A stretch of DNA of 64,000 nt, taken from NCBI GenBank assembly GCA_004015825.1, contig SAYS01000014.1, positions 62,001 through 126,000 on the forward strand, in the 5' to 3' direction. The translations under genes and the position numbers were made by a program. Origin of the DNA: Halovenus amylolytica (GTDB lineage Archaea > Halobacteriota > Halobacteria > Halobacteriales > Haloarculaceae). This document shows positions 16,194 through 24,381 of this stretch, piece after piece. Positions within the stretch are counted from its first letter, which is position 1. Each line of letters opens with the position of its first letter. The notes beneath the pieces were generated by a model. It made no database searches. It was given only the letters and a program-made list of their open reading frames with translations, and was not told the DNA's origin.

Positions 16194-17027
16194 ATGGAGA
16201 CGCCGATTCTGGACAACCATCTGCATCTGGATCCCGTCAACGGTCGGGGAGCCGACGCCGCCGAGGACTTTGCGAACGCAGGCGGAACGCATCTCCTCGT
16301 GTTGAACAAACCATCCTGGTATTTCGTCGACGATGTGAACAGTGTCGACGACTTCCGCGAGACGTTCGAACTCACGACCGAGGTGACAGCGGCGGCATCG
16401 GAGCGTCTCGACGGTCGTGCGTGGCCGGTCCTCGGTGTCCACCCCGCGCTCATCTCACAGCTCGTCGGCGATGGCTACACCCCCGAGGAGGCGCGAGATC
16501 TGATGCGAGAGGGGCTCGACATCGCTGCGGAGTTCGTCAGCGACGGGCCAGCGCTGGCTATCAAATCCGGCCGTCCACACTACGATGTCAGCGACAAAGT
16601 CTGGGACGCATCGAACGAGGTGATGCGCCACGCGTTCACACTCGGTGCCGAAACTGGTTGTGCCGTCCAGTTACACACCGAGGGCGGCGACGATTTCGAC
16701 GAGATTGCCGAGTGGGCCGAAGATTGTGGCCTCCCGCGAGAGCAGGTCGTCAAACACTACTCCGATGGTCCGATCTCCGGGCCGATACCGAGTATCATCT
16801 CGAACGAGGATGGACTCGAACGCGGGGCCAAAAGTGGGGAGCCGTTCCTGATGGAGACGGACTTCCTGGACGACCCCGAGCGGCCGGGTGCCGTACTGGG
16901 ACCGAAAACGGTACCGAACCGTGTGCAGTGGCTGCTCGAAAACGGCTACGAGGACGCGATCAGACGGGCACACGTCGAGACGCCTGCGCGGATCTACGGG
17001 ATCGACACTGAACAGACCCTCTCCTGA
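16194..17027 (+). CDS. TatD-family metal-dependent hydrolase
   Basis: 277 residues. TatD proteins are TIM-barrel metallohydrolases, several of which are 3'-5' exonucleases. Visible metal ligands are the His-x-His of DNHLHLDPVNG at residue 8, the VLGVHPALIS strand near 85, His in VQLHTEGGDD near 160, His in VVKHYSDGP near 186 and Asp in METDFLDDPERP near 220. The sequence is of the archaeal type (COG1099-like), which diverges from E. coli TatD. Start ATG 16194 places the first metal ligands at the N-terminus as expected. A T6 run at 17069-17074 may terminate the transcript. Confidence 0.87.
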   Translation: METPILDNHLHLDPVNGRGADAAEDFANAGGTHLLVLNKPSWYFVDDVNSVDDFRETFELTTEVTAAASERLDGRAWPVLGVHPALISQLVGDGYTPEEARDLMREGLDIAAEFVSDGPALAIKSGRPHYDVSDKVWDASNEVMRHAFTLGAETGCAVQLHTEGGDDFDEIAEWAEDCGLPREQVVKHYSDGPISGPIPSIISNEDGLERGAKSGEPFLMETDFLDDPERPGAVLGPKTVPNRVQWLLENGYEDAIRRAHVETPARIYGIDTEQTLS

Positions 17028-17200
17028 GAGTTTCCTATTACTTCCGTCGAAATCGGTCACGTCGAGTTTTTTGGAGTGTATTCGGCGCTGCAATCGAGTC
17101 TACCAATGTAGTGAACGATCACGGGTCACTATCAGAGATGGGGAACTGAGACGATCTACGCAGCCTGATCGGTGAGGTATCACGCAGAAATCGCGGACAA

Positions 17201-17629
17201 TCAGTCGTCTTCTTCGGTACTCGTCATGTCGATATCTTTCTCGCCGAAGTAGATATCAGCGCCGTCCTGTGCCACTTTCTCGGCGAGGACGGCACATTTG
17301 ACCCGCATCGGAGAGATATCGACACCGAGCATGTCGATGATGTCGTCGCGGTCCATCTCCTGTAAGTCGTCGATCGCGACACCCTGTAACTTCTCAGAGA
17401 GCATCGAGGCCGAGGCCTGGGAGATCGCACAGCCGTCGCCCTGGAAGGCGACGTGTTCGATCGTTTCTTCGTCGTCGTCGAGAACAACGTCCATCTGGAT
17501 GGTGTCGCCACACATCGGGTTCTCGCCGACGTGACTGAACGTCGGGTCCTCGATCTCCCCGTAGTTGCGCGGGTTCTTGTAGTGATCGAGGATCTGCTGT
17601 CGGTACATATCCGAGCCGCCAATTCCCAT
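17201..17629 (-). CDS. sufU: Iron-sulfur cluster assembly protein SufU/IscU-like
   Basis: 142 residues. The three conserved cysteines of the NifU-like scaffold family are present: NPMCGDTIQ near residue 39, QGDGCAISQAS near 66, and MRVKCAVLA near 113. The SQASASM segment after the second cysteine and the insertion between second and third match SufU, which in other organisms accepts sulfur from SufS through zinc. The N-terminus MYRQQILDHYKNPRNYG is the classic start of the family; the ATG at 17629 gives a seven-residue lead before it. No other suf genes are adjacent. The C-terminus is acidic. Confidence 0.92.
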   Translation of the reverse strand: MGIGGSDMYRQQILDHYKNPRNYGEIEDPTFSHVGENPMCGDTIQMDVVLDDDEETIEHVAFQGDGCAISQASASMLSEKLQGVAIDDLQEMDRDDIIDMLGVDISPMRVKCAVLAEKVAQDGADIYFGEKDIDMTSTEEDD

Positions 17630-17732
17630 AGTTACTACATATACGTGTGTTTGATCAAAAAGACTTCCGAGTCAATAGCTCACATGCAGGAGACGATAGA
17701 ATTTAGTGTGGCCATGGGGTAGCGGAGAGTGC

Positions 17733-17837
17733 GGGCCCGTAGCTCAGTCTGGTAAGAGCCCCCGGCTCATATGATATCGAGTGAAACTCGATATCTGGGA
17801 CACCGGGTATGCGGTGGTTCAAATCCGCCCGGGCCCA
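17733..17837 (+). tRNA. Elongator tRNA-Met (CAU anticodon) with intron
   Basis: The cloverleaf reads from the sequence: acceptor stem 17733-17739 with 17830-17836 (gggcccg/cgggccc), D arm 17742-17759, anticodon stem 17761-17765 with 17803-17807 (cccgg/ccggg), five-base variable loop, T stem 17813-17817 with 17825-17829, discriminator A at 17837. The anticodon CAT is at 17768-17770. A 30-base intron (17772-17801) sits after position 37, the canonical archaeal site, and forms its own gatatcgag/ctcgatatc stem. Haloarchaeal elongator tRNA-Met is known to carry an intron. An Ile2 (k2C/agmatidine) identity for CAU is possible but less likely. No CCA is encoded. Confidence 0.93.
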
Positions 17838-17948
17838 TTTCTCCGCGAGCGAAATGACCGCCACAGTTGTACTGTATCTCACTTGCTCTCACGTTCAGAT
17901 TAAATGAAATAGTGGGGGTGTTATCTACTATCATGGCTATTACCAATC

Positions 17949-18224
17949 ATGGGGGACAAAAATCGGGGAACTGACACGGCCAGAGTTCAAACGAACACCC
18001 ACCCGTCTGATCAGACGCCGAGTGATGCTGTAATTGAGGCAGTGGCCACCCACAAAGGGATCGATTCCACCGGTCTCACAGACCCGCTCTGCGAGGCGAT
18101 CAACCCGGATGCACTCGACATGGCTTGTCGCACCAGTGCTGTGCATATTACGTTCGAATATCATGGGTGTCTCGTGACCGTTGATGACGAAAATCAGGTT
18201 GAACTGACTGAACTCCCACACTGA
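17949..18224 (+). CDS. HalOD1 domain protein (stand-alone output domain)
   Basis: 91 residues. After a polar 25-residue lead the rest matches the haloarchaeal output domain HalOD1: SDAVIEAVATHKGIDST, DPLCEAINPDALDMAC and VHITFEYHGCLVTVDD, the pattern of a helix, a Pro-rich DPDAL turn and a beta hairpin. HalOD1 domains are usually found alone or fused to receiver and sensor domains and are believed to be signal outputs of unknown mechanism. The gene is a singleton downstream of the tRNA. A second HalOD1 protein lies at 54812-55129. Confidence 0.82.
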   Translation: MGDKNRGTDTARVQTNTHPSDQTPSDAVIEAVATHKGIDSTGLTDPLCEAINPDALDMACRTSAVHITFEYHGCLVTVDDENQVELTELPH

Positions 18225-18477
18225 CTGCTCTCCTTCGAGACAGCAGGTGATTCACTCATCATCCTGCTAGGCGGGACACCGACTGATTGTCAGTAACACC
18301 GACATCAGAGGAGACAGTTGGGAAATAAGTATCGAGAGTGGTAACGAGACGGGCCGTCCGCTCAAGAGACTACAGCCAGCGCTCACACTGTAGGGAAGTG
18401 GTCGTTCTCACATCTGTCAACTGGGGATCGTGTATTATGCCAACCGTTTTACTGACGGCCCCAGAAACCATACCCCA

Positions 18478-19797
18478 ATGGATACCGAAGCGGATCCAGT
18501 TTATTACGTTATTAGTGATCTGCATATCGGCGGCGACGAGCAACTCGAACAGGTCGACTTTCTGGACGAGTTACTACGGTTGCTCGAACGTCTGAAGCAG
18601 ACAGAGGAGAACGCTGAGTTGATCATAAACGGCGACGCGTTCGGACTCTGGGAGTTTACGACTATCGAGGGGATCGAGAAATTCGACGTGCTGGAGGAGA
18701 CCTATACAGAACTGTTCGAACAGTTCCGGGCAACTGGCGAAAACATTCCGATCACACTCTTGCCGGGCAACCACGACCACGAACTGGCTGCCTACGACGA
18801 GTACGTCGACAGATTTGCCGAGTACAACGTCACGCTCGTCCAGGACGAATCGATGACACGGCCGGTCGGCGGCCGAACGATCCACTTCGAACACGGCCAC
18901 CAGCGCGATCCGAACAACCGTATCGAGGACTGGGGCAGCCCCCACGCCTCACCGCTTGGCTACTTTTACAATACTCTCGTGACGAGCCGCGCTGGGAAGC
19001 TTTCCGACCGCGGGCGGTACAACTGGCTGAAGGACGTCCAGGCCGTGACACCGACGGAACGGATGCCGGTCTGGCTCATCTCGAAGTACTTCTATCGGGA
19101 GATGAACCCACTTCTCAGATACTCGATCATCCCCTTCCTGCTTCTGTTCAACATCAGCGTCGTCCTCGCGGTGCTGGCCGGGCTGGATATCCTGGGGATC
19201 TGGTCGGCACCGATCGAACGAGGGACAGCCTTTCTCGGACGGTTCGGCTCTGCTGGCACAGCCGCGTGGTTCCTGCTCGCGATCAACGTCGTCGTGACGG
19301 GACTACTCCTGCTTATCGGCATCCCACTGTATTTCATCCGGCGGGATGTCCGCAAAACCATCGACCGGTTCGGGATTTTTGAGACGGATATCACCGTCGA
19401 TCCCGCGACGCCGTACGAGGAAGCTGCGAGCAGCATGTTCGAGGCAGACCCGGAGAAAGCGGTCTTCTGTTACGGACACACGCACCGTCCACAGATGACC
19501 AGCGTCGACGGCGGCGTGGTCGTCAACACCGGCACGTGGCTGAAGCGGCTCCACCGGCGTGACGGCATCATCGGCATCCTTCCGCCAGTGTTCTATCCCT
19601 CCTACCAGCTGTTTGTCGTCCGGATCGAGGCAGAGTCTGCGGGTGTTGCTGTCGAATACGAGGAGGTACAGAAGCCGAGTCCAGCCACCGAAGAACTGAC
19701 CAGAACCGAACGGTTTCTCACGCTCGGTCGGGAGCCAGATACGGAGTTACCCGAGAAACAGATCGTGGAGGATCGGACCGCAGAACAGGCCGGTTGA
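18478..19797 (+). CDS. Membrane-associated metallophosphoesterase (LpxH-like)
   Basis: 439 residues from ATG 18478. The calcineurin-like metal motifs are all present: YVISDLHIGG near residue 10, NGDAFGLWEF near 50, LPGNHDHEL near 93, FEHGHQ near 138 and YGHTHRPQM near 336. Between the last two lies an inserted region with two hydrophobic helices (about residues 215-300), which would anchor the enzyme in the membrane. The core resembles UDP-2,3-diacylglucosamine hydrolases, but archaea lack that substrate, so a phosphoester of a polar lipid or nucleotide is more likely. The ATG was chosen because it directly precedes the first metal strand. Confidence 0.87.
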   Translation: MDTEADPVYYVISDLHIGGDEQLEQVDFLDELLRLLERLKQTEENAELIINGDAFGLWEFTTIEGIEKFDVLEETYTELFEQFRATGENIPITLLPGNHDHELAAYDEYVDRFAEYNVTLVQDESMTRPVGGRTIHFEHGHQRDPNNRIEDWGSPHASPLGYFYNTLVTSRAGKLSDRGRYNWLKDVQAVTPTERMPVWLISKYFYREMNPLLRYSIIPFLLLFNISVVLAVLAGLDILGIWSAPIERGTAFLGRFGSAGTAAWFLLAINVVVTGLLLLIGIPLYFIRRDVRKTIDRFGIFETDITVDPATPYEEAASSMFEADPEKAVFCYGHTHRPQMTSVDGGVVVNTGTWLKRLHRRDGIIGILPPVFYPSYQLFVVRIEAESAGVAVEYEEVQKPSPATEELTRTERFLTLGREPDTELPEKQIVEDRTAEQAG

Positions 19798-19805
19798 GAG
19801 TAACG

Positions 19806-20060
19806 CTACTGTTCGAATTCCTCGTACTCTTCGGGTGTGTACGTCGAGAGTTCGATCGCGTGGATATCCTTGGTCATATGTTCACCGAGGGCGTCGTAGA
19901 CGACCTCGTGCTGGTCGATCAGCGACTTTCCCTCGAAGACTGGCGAGACGACAGTCGCCGCGAGGTGGTCTTCGTCGTCGACCCCACGGGGATGGCCGAC
20001 CTCTGCAGTAGCGTCCGGTAGCTCCGATTCGAGTAGTTCTCTGACGTCTTCGGGTGTCAT
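19806..20060 (-). CDS. BolA-family protein
   Basis: 84 residues starting at ATG 20060 (MTPEDVRELL). The sequence follows the BolA fold: an N-terminal helix, a beta hairpin with DHLAATVVSPVFEGKSLIDQ, and a C-terminal helix with HEVVYDALGEHMTKDIHAIEL. The conserved FEGK-x-x-x-x-QH segment is clear. BolA proteins work with monothiol glutaredoxins in iron-sulfur trafficking; archaeal copies are little studied. An earlier start upstream would only add hydrophobic residues with no family match. It lies between the phosphoesterase and the divergent rhomboid gene. Confidence 0.87.
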   Translation of the reverse strand: MTPEDVRELLESELPDATAEVGHPRGVDDEDHLAATVVSPVFEGKSLIDQHEVVYDALGEHMTKDIHAIELSTYTPEEYEEFEQ

Positions 20061-20155
20061 ACCACAACAGAGGGCCGCAAGGTAGTAAAACAACTCGAAG
20101 GCGGATGCGCACAGTCAGCCGACAGTATCACAAACCACCACTCCAATGTACGCGT

Positions 20156-22015
20156 ATGGTATCCGGTCTGGGGATACTCCGGATCGCGGTTGTCGTCACG
20201 ATCGGGAGTAGTCTGATCTATCTCGCCTCGGTGGGAACACCCAGACAGTGGTACGACAGGCTCTCTGAGCGGTTTCTCTACGGCGTTCCGTGGGGCAGTC
20301 TGGTCACTGTCCTCGGTGTCGTCGGCTTCTATCTGTTCGCACAGAGCGGACTCTCCCACTGGGGGTCGCCAGTCGTCCTCGCCTTCCGAGGCTGGTCGTA
20401 CCTGTATCCGGAAGGACTGCTCGCAGCCGGCTTCGCCCACGCGTCGCCCGATCATCTGCTCGGAAACATGATCGGGACGGTCGTTCTCGCCCCGATCGTC
20501 GAGTACGCCTGGAGTCACTATCCGCCACCACGAGCAACCGAGACGACCGACTACGAGTATCCACCGCCGGGACACACCCAGCCCGAGACGACCCAGCCGA
20601 CAGCGAACGGCTGGCGTTCCAATCCCTGGATTCGTGCGCTCTTGATCTTTCCAGTCGCTGTAATCGTGGTGAGCATCGTCACCTCGGTACTCGCCGTCGG
20701 CTGGTCGATCGGCTTCTCGGGAACAGTCTTTGCCTTCGGCGGCTTCGCCGTGATCTACTTTCCGATCACGACGATCCTCGCGATGGTCGGGTTCACTGGA
20801 ACCGGTGTCATCGTGCGAACGCTCCAGGAGCCGGTGCTCCGTGCGACCGCCGAGTCGGGCACTCCGGGGCCGCCGAGCTGGTTCGGTGTGAACGTCCAGG
20901 CGCACTTGCTCGGCTTCCTGATCGGCGTGTTGCTCGCGCTGGCACTGCTCGCCCATCGGAACGAACGCCGGGAGCCAGTTCGCATCTTCGCGGCCACGCT
21001 CGTGTTCGGACTGACCCGACAGCTCTGGTCGCTCGCGATCTCGGGTGGCGAGGGAGTCTTCATCCAGCAGCGTGCGATCGGACTGATATTCGTCTTCATT
21101 CTCTCGATTTTGATTAGCGGGATCCTCGCTGCATCTGAGCAGCCACTCACTGCCCAACTTGCGACGCTCTCGCGGATTCCGAACCGGCGGACCACGGCGT
21201 ACCTCTGGCTCGGTTCTGTCGCCGTCGTGGCGGGGTTCCTGTGGTTCCAGCTCGTCCAGTTGGGTATCGATCCCGTCGGTGGGGGACTGTTCGTGGTCTC
21301 GCTGGCTGTTCTGACTCTGCCGGCAGTCCCGGTCGCGGTTCCGGATCGGATCGTCGCAACACCGATCTCACACCGACAGGTGCTCATCTTTGCGCTTGCC
21401 GCTGTCGCTCTCATCGCGGCGCTGCCGAGTTTCGCGAGCAACGCTCCGGAGATGAACGAGGATCCGCTGGCGGGCGAGGAGAGTCTCACGGTTGGCGACT
21501 ACCAGATCACCTACGCGGAGGATATTCCACACGGTCGGATCGACGGCAACGAGAGCGGCCTAATCGTCGTCAGTGAGCGGCGAGGGGCCTGGACGACGGT
21601 CACGGACAAAAGCCAACTCGCCCGTCAGGGAGAGACCAGCACTGTCGTCGGTGGCGTCGGCTGGCGAGACACGGTCGAAGCGACCCGGACTGGCTGGGAA
21701 CTCTACGAGGGCGATTCGGCGTACGTCGTCGATCTCGAACACGATGGCACGGTCCGACGGTCGTTCACCTCCGAAGCTGTGACGGCAGATCTCCTGCTTG
21801 CAAACCACACGATAGCCGTCGTTCCCGGCAGCGAAGAGTTCTCACTACGGGCAACCCGGGATGGGGAGACCGTCGGAACCGCGCCGATTCCGGGACGAAA
21901 CGAAACTGCAGAGATTGGCAACATCCGATTTTCCACGCAACTAGACGGCACGAGTCGCTCGGTGTACGCACACCAGAATGGAACGCGTCTCCTGATCGCG
22001 ACACGTGAAGAGTGA
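20156..22015 (+). CDS. Rhomboid-family intramembrane serine protease with extracellular domain
   Basis: 619 residues from ATG 20156. The rhomboid core is recognisable: a HLLGNMIGTVVL motif near residue 102, the catalytic Ser in the GxSG-type stretch IGFSGTVFAFGG near 187, and His in NVQAHLLGFLIGVLLAL near 247. About eight further helices continue to roughly residue 430, then a 190-residue soluble beta-rich domain follows (from EMNEDPLAGEESL), probably outside the cell. Catalysis takes place within the membrane between Ser and His. The extra domain and length are larger than a minimal rhomboid. The gene is divergent from bolA. Confidence 0.87.
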   Translation: MVSGLGILRIAVVVTIGSSLIYLASVGTPRQWYDRLSERFLYGVPWGSLVTVLGVVGFYLFAQSGLSHWGSPVVLAFRGWSYLYPEGLLAAGFAHASPDHLLGNMIGTVVLAPIVEYAWSHYPPPRATETTDYEYPPPGHTQPETTQPTANGWRSNPWIRALLIFPVAVIVVSIVTSVLAVGWSIGFSGTVFAFGGFAVIYFPITTILAMVGFTGTGVIVRTLQEPVLRATAESGTPGPPSWFGVNVQAHLLGFLIGVLLALALLAHRNERREPVRIFAATLVFGLTRQLWSLAISGGEGVFIQQRAIGLIFVFILSILISGILAASEQPLTAQLATLSRIPNRRTTAYLWLGSVAVVAGFLWFQLVQLGIDPVGGGLFVVSLAVLTLPAVPVAVPDRIVATPISHRQVLIFALAAVALIAALPSFASNAPEMNEDPLAGEESLTVGDYQITYAEDIPHGRIDGNESGLIVVSERRGAWTTVTDKSQLARQGETSTVVGGVGWRDTVEATRTGWELYEGDSAYVVDLEHDGTVRRSFTSEAVTADLLLANHTIAVVPGSEEFSLRATRDGETVGTAPIPGRNETAEIGNIRFSTQLDGTSRSVYAHQNGTRLLIATREE

Positions 22016-22022
22016 ACGTCAG

Positions 22023-22481
22023 TTACCGTCCGATAGCTACCTCGTCGGTTATCTGGCCGACTGTCTCCTCGGCTGCGAGTGCTGCCGGATAGACGATGTG
22101 GTCGACGTGTTCCAGATGTGCGTACGCTTCCTGGCCGTCCTCACAGATTCTGCAGTGTGTCTCTGCACCCGGCGCGAGATTCCGTGCCAGTTCACAGACC
22201 ACCAGATTGGTCTTCACGGTGTTAGTGAGACCAGCAACGACGTCTGCAGTCTCGGGATTGGCTTTTTCGATTACGTCCATCTCTGTGCCATCCCCCTGGA
22301 TGACTCGCCCGGCAAGTGGATTCGGAAACTGTTCTGCCTTTTCTGGATCTTGTTCGATGACTGTAACCATATATCCGCTATCGGTCAATTTGGCTGCGGT
22401 GTGCCGACCGACACGGCCACCGCCGACGATCAGTATCTGTCGGAGCATTGTGTCGACTGGGTGTTGCACCTCGGTGGACAT
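22023..22481 (-). CDS. TrkA-N (RCK) NAD-binding regulatory protein
   Basis: 152 residues from ATG 22481; an ATG at 22448 would start right at the nucleotide-binding motif and is an alternative. The Rossmann fold begins QILIVGGGRVGRHTAAKL, with the acidic end of the second strand in VTVIEQDPEKAEQF, and continues through GDGTEMDVIEKA and the NTVKTNLVVCELARN helix. Proteins like this regulate potassium transporters by sensing NAD(H). Unlike most TrkA proteins, no C-terminal RCK_C domain or paired second TrkA-N domain follows, so it is a stand-alone gating subunit. No transporter gene is adjacent in this window. Confidence 0.85.
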   Translation of the reverse strand: MSTEVQHPVDTMLRQILIVGGGRVGRHTAAKLTDSGYMVTVIEQDPEKAEQFPNPLAGRVIQGDGTEMDVIEKANPETADVVAGLTNTVKTNLVVCELARNLAPGAETHCRICEDGQEAYAHLEHVDHIVYPAALAAEETVGQITDEVAIGR

Positions 22482-22636
22482 ATTGGCAGTATTTCCGGCC
22501 AAAATTTGCCAAGAAATGAACTGTAAACTAGAAAACTAGTAGATCACAATAGCTTGGCCGGATAATACGAAAGTAACCCAAGAAATCTATGGTGGAATGT
22601 GACAGTCAGGCAGGTTTTCGGTATTGACACAGGGAG

Positions 22637-24370
22637 TCACAACACCGTCCCGTGTTTTTTATCGGGGAGCTCCTTGTCGACAGTTTCGTAGAATTCGAAG
22701 CGACCGACGAGTTCCTCGCGAAGTGTGCTCGGTGGAACAATCTCGTCGATGACGACCTCGCTGGCCATTCGGTGGACGTCGATATCCTCTCGGTACTCCT
22801 CTCTGAGTTCCTGTTCCCGCTGTTTTCGCTTTTCGGGATCGTCTATCTCGTCGAGTTTGTTCGCATACACGGCGTTGATCGCCGCTTCGGGGCCCATGAT
22901 CGCAATCTCACCCGATGGGAGCGCAATGGTCGACTCGGGCTGGTATGCGGGGCCGGCCATCGCGTAGATCCCTGCACCGTAGGCTTTCCGGACGACCACG
23001 GACTGTGTCGGAACGGTCGCCGAGGAGGTGGCGTAGATCATCCGCTTTCCCTGTTCGAGAATCCCCTCCTTCTCGACCTGCGAACCGGCCATGAAACCCG
23101 GCGTATCGCAGAGATAGAGCAGTGGAATGTTGTAGGCATCTGCCGTCCAGATGAACTGCGCTGCCTTCTCGGCGGCGTCGGGAAAGATCGCCCCAGCCCG
23201 CTTCGCCGGCTGGCTGGCGACGATCGCGACAGGCCGACCGTCGATGTGCGCGAAGGCCGTGATGATCTCGCTTCCGTACTCGGGGCGGAGTTCCAGCACC
23301 GATCCTGCGTCGACGACACGCTCGATGATCTCGTGCATGTCGTACCCCTTGTTCGGCGTTTCGGGGACGATCGAGTCGATGCCCTCGGGGGAATTCGCCG
23401 GCGCGGTTCCGTCTTTCTTGGGTGGTTTGTGATCGCTATTTTTCGGGAGGTAGGTCAGCAGTTTCGCCACCAGTTCGCGGGCGTGTTCTTCGTCCTCGGC
23501 GATCAGATCCGCACTGCCGGAGTGAGTCGCGTGCATCTCCGCACCGCCGAGATCCTGCATATCGATTTTCTCGCCGGTGACCATCTCGACCATCCGCGGG
23601 GAGGCGATCGCCATCGCGCTCACGTCCCGGACCATGATCGTGAAATCGGCAAAGACGGGTGTGTACGCCGCGCCGGCGATACAGGGGCCGTAGAGCACAC
23701 AGATCTGTGGCACGCGGCCCGAGAGCATCGAGTGGTTGTAGTAGAACTTCCCGATCCCCTCGCGGTTGGCGAAGAAACCGGTCTGCTGGTCGATCCGGCC
23801 GCCCGAGGAGTCCATCAGATAGAGTACTGGTCGACCGGTCTTGAGCGCCCGGTGTTGCATCCTGAGGAACTTCTCGACGCCTTTCTCGGCCATCGAGCCA
23901 GCTTTGACGGTGAAATCGTTCGCCATGAAGTGCAGATCTCGACCCTCGAACTCCGCCGCACCGGTCAGCAAACCATCTGCGGGAAGACGCTCCTCGGCGT
24001 CGAACTCGGCAAACTTGCCGTCCTCGAACGTGATGCCGTCGTCGCCGAACCAGAGATCGAGACGATCCCGGACGAACAGTTTCCCCTGCTCGTCGAGGCG
24101 GTCGCGGTACTTTTTCGGACCACCGTCTTCGATCTCCTCGATTTCCTCCCAGAGGCGCTGTTCTCGTTCGGTCGGGCCGAGAGTGTCGTCCGACCGAGTG
24201 CTGTCTGTTTCTGGTTCGTTCGCACTCTCACCAGTACTGCTGTAGGTTGCAAGTGGAGTCTCACTGCCGTGGTGGTACACTTCGATACTGTCCTCGAAAT
24301 GCTGTGCGAGTGCTCTGGCGATTGCGTTCGCGGCCTCTTCGCTCGTGTCTTCCTGGACGCGTATTTTCAT
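22637..24370 (-). CDS. Acyl-CoA carboxylase carboxyltransferase subunit with N-terminal extension
   Basis: 577 residues from ATG 24370; longer open frame upstream overlaps the neighbouring gene. The carboxyltransferase core is clear: MDSSGGRIDQQTGFF near 210, VLYGPCIAGAAYTP near 243, IPLLYLCDTPGFMAGS near 430 and PSGEIAIMGPEAAINAV near 497, which form the two crotonase-fold domains that move CO2 from biotin to an acyl-CoA. Residues 1-100 are an extra segment starting MKIRVQEDTSEEAANAIARAL, which resembles small epsilon-like subunits of acyl-CoA carboxylases. The gene is 11 bases after an acyl-CoA dehydrogenase, fitting branched-chain or propionate catabolism. The biotin carboxylase subunit must be encoded elsewhere. 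Substrate unresolved. Confidence 0.87.
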   Translation of the reverse strand: MKIRVQEDTSEEAANAIARALAQHFEDSIEVYHHGSETPLATYSSTGESANEPETDSTRSDDTLGPTEREQRLWEEIEEIEDGGPKKYRDRLDEQGKLFVRDRLDLWFGDDGITFEDGKFAEFDAEERLPADGLLTGAAEFEGRDLHFMANDFTVKAGSMAEKGVEKFLRMQHRALKTGRPVLYLMDSSGGRIDQQTGFFANREGIGKFYYNHSMLSGRVPQICVLYGPCIAGAAYTPVFADFTIMVRDVSAMAIASPRMVEMVTGEKIDMQDLGGAEMHATHSGSADLIAEDEEHARELVAKLLTYLPKNSDHKPPKKDGTAPANSPEGIDSIVPETPNKGYDMHEIIERVVDAGSVLELRPEYGSEIITAFAHIDGRPVAIVASQPAKRAGAIFPDAAEKAAQFIWTADAYNIPLLYLCDTPGFMAGSQVEKEGILEQGKRMIYATSSATVPTQSVVVRKAYGAGIYAMAGPAYQPESTIALPSGEIAIMGPEAAINAVYANKLDEIDDPEKRKQREQELREEYREDIDVHRMASEVVIDEIVPPSTLREELVGRFEFYETVDKELPDKKHGTVL

Positions 24371-24381
24371 CGAGAATCCAC

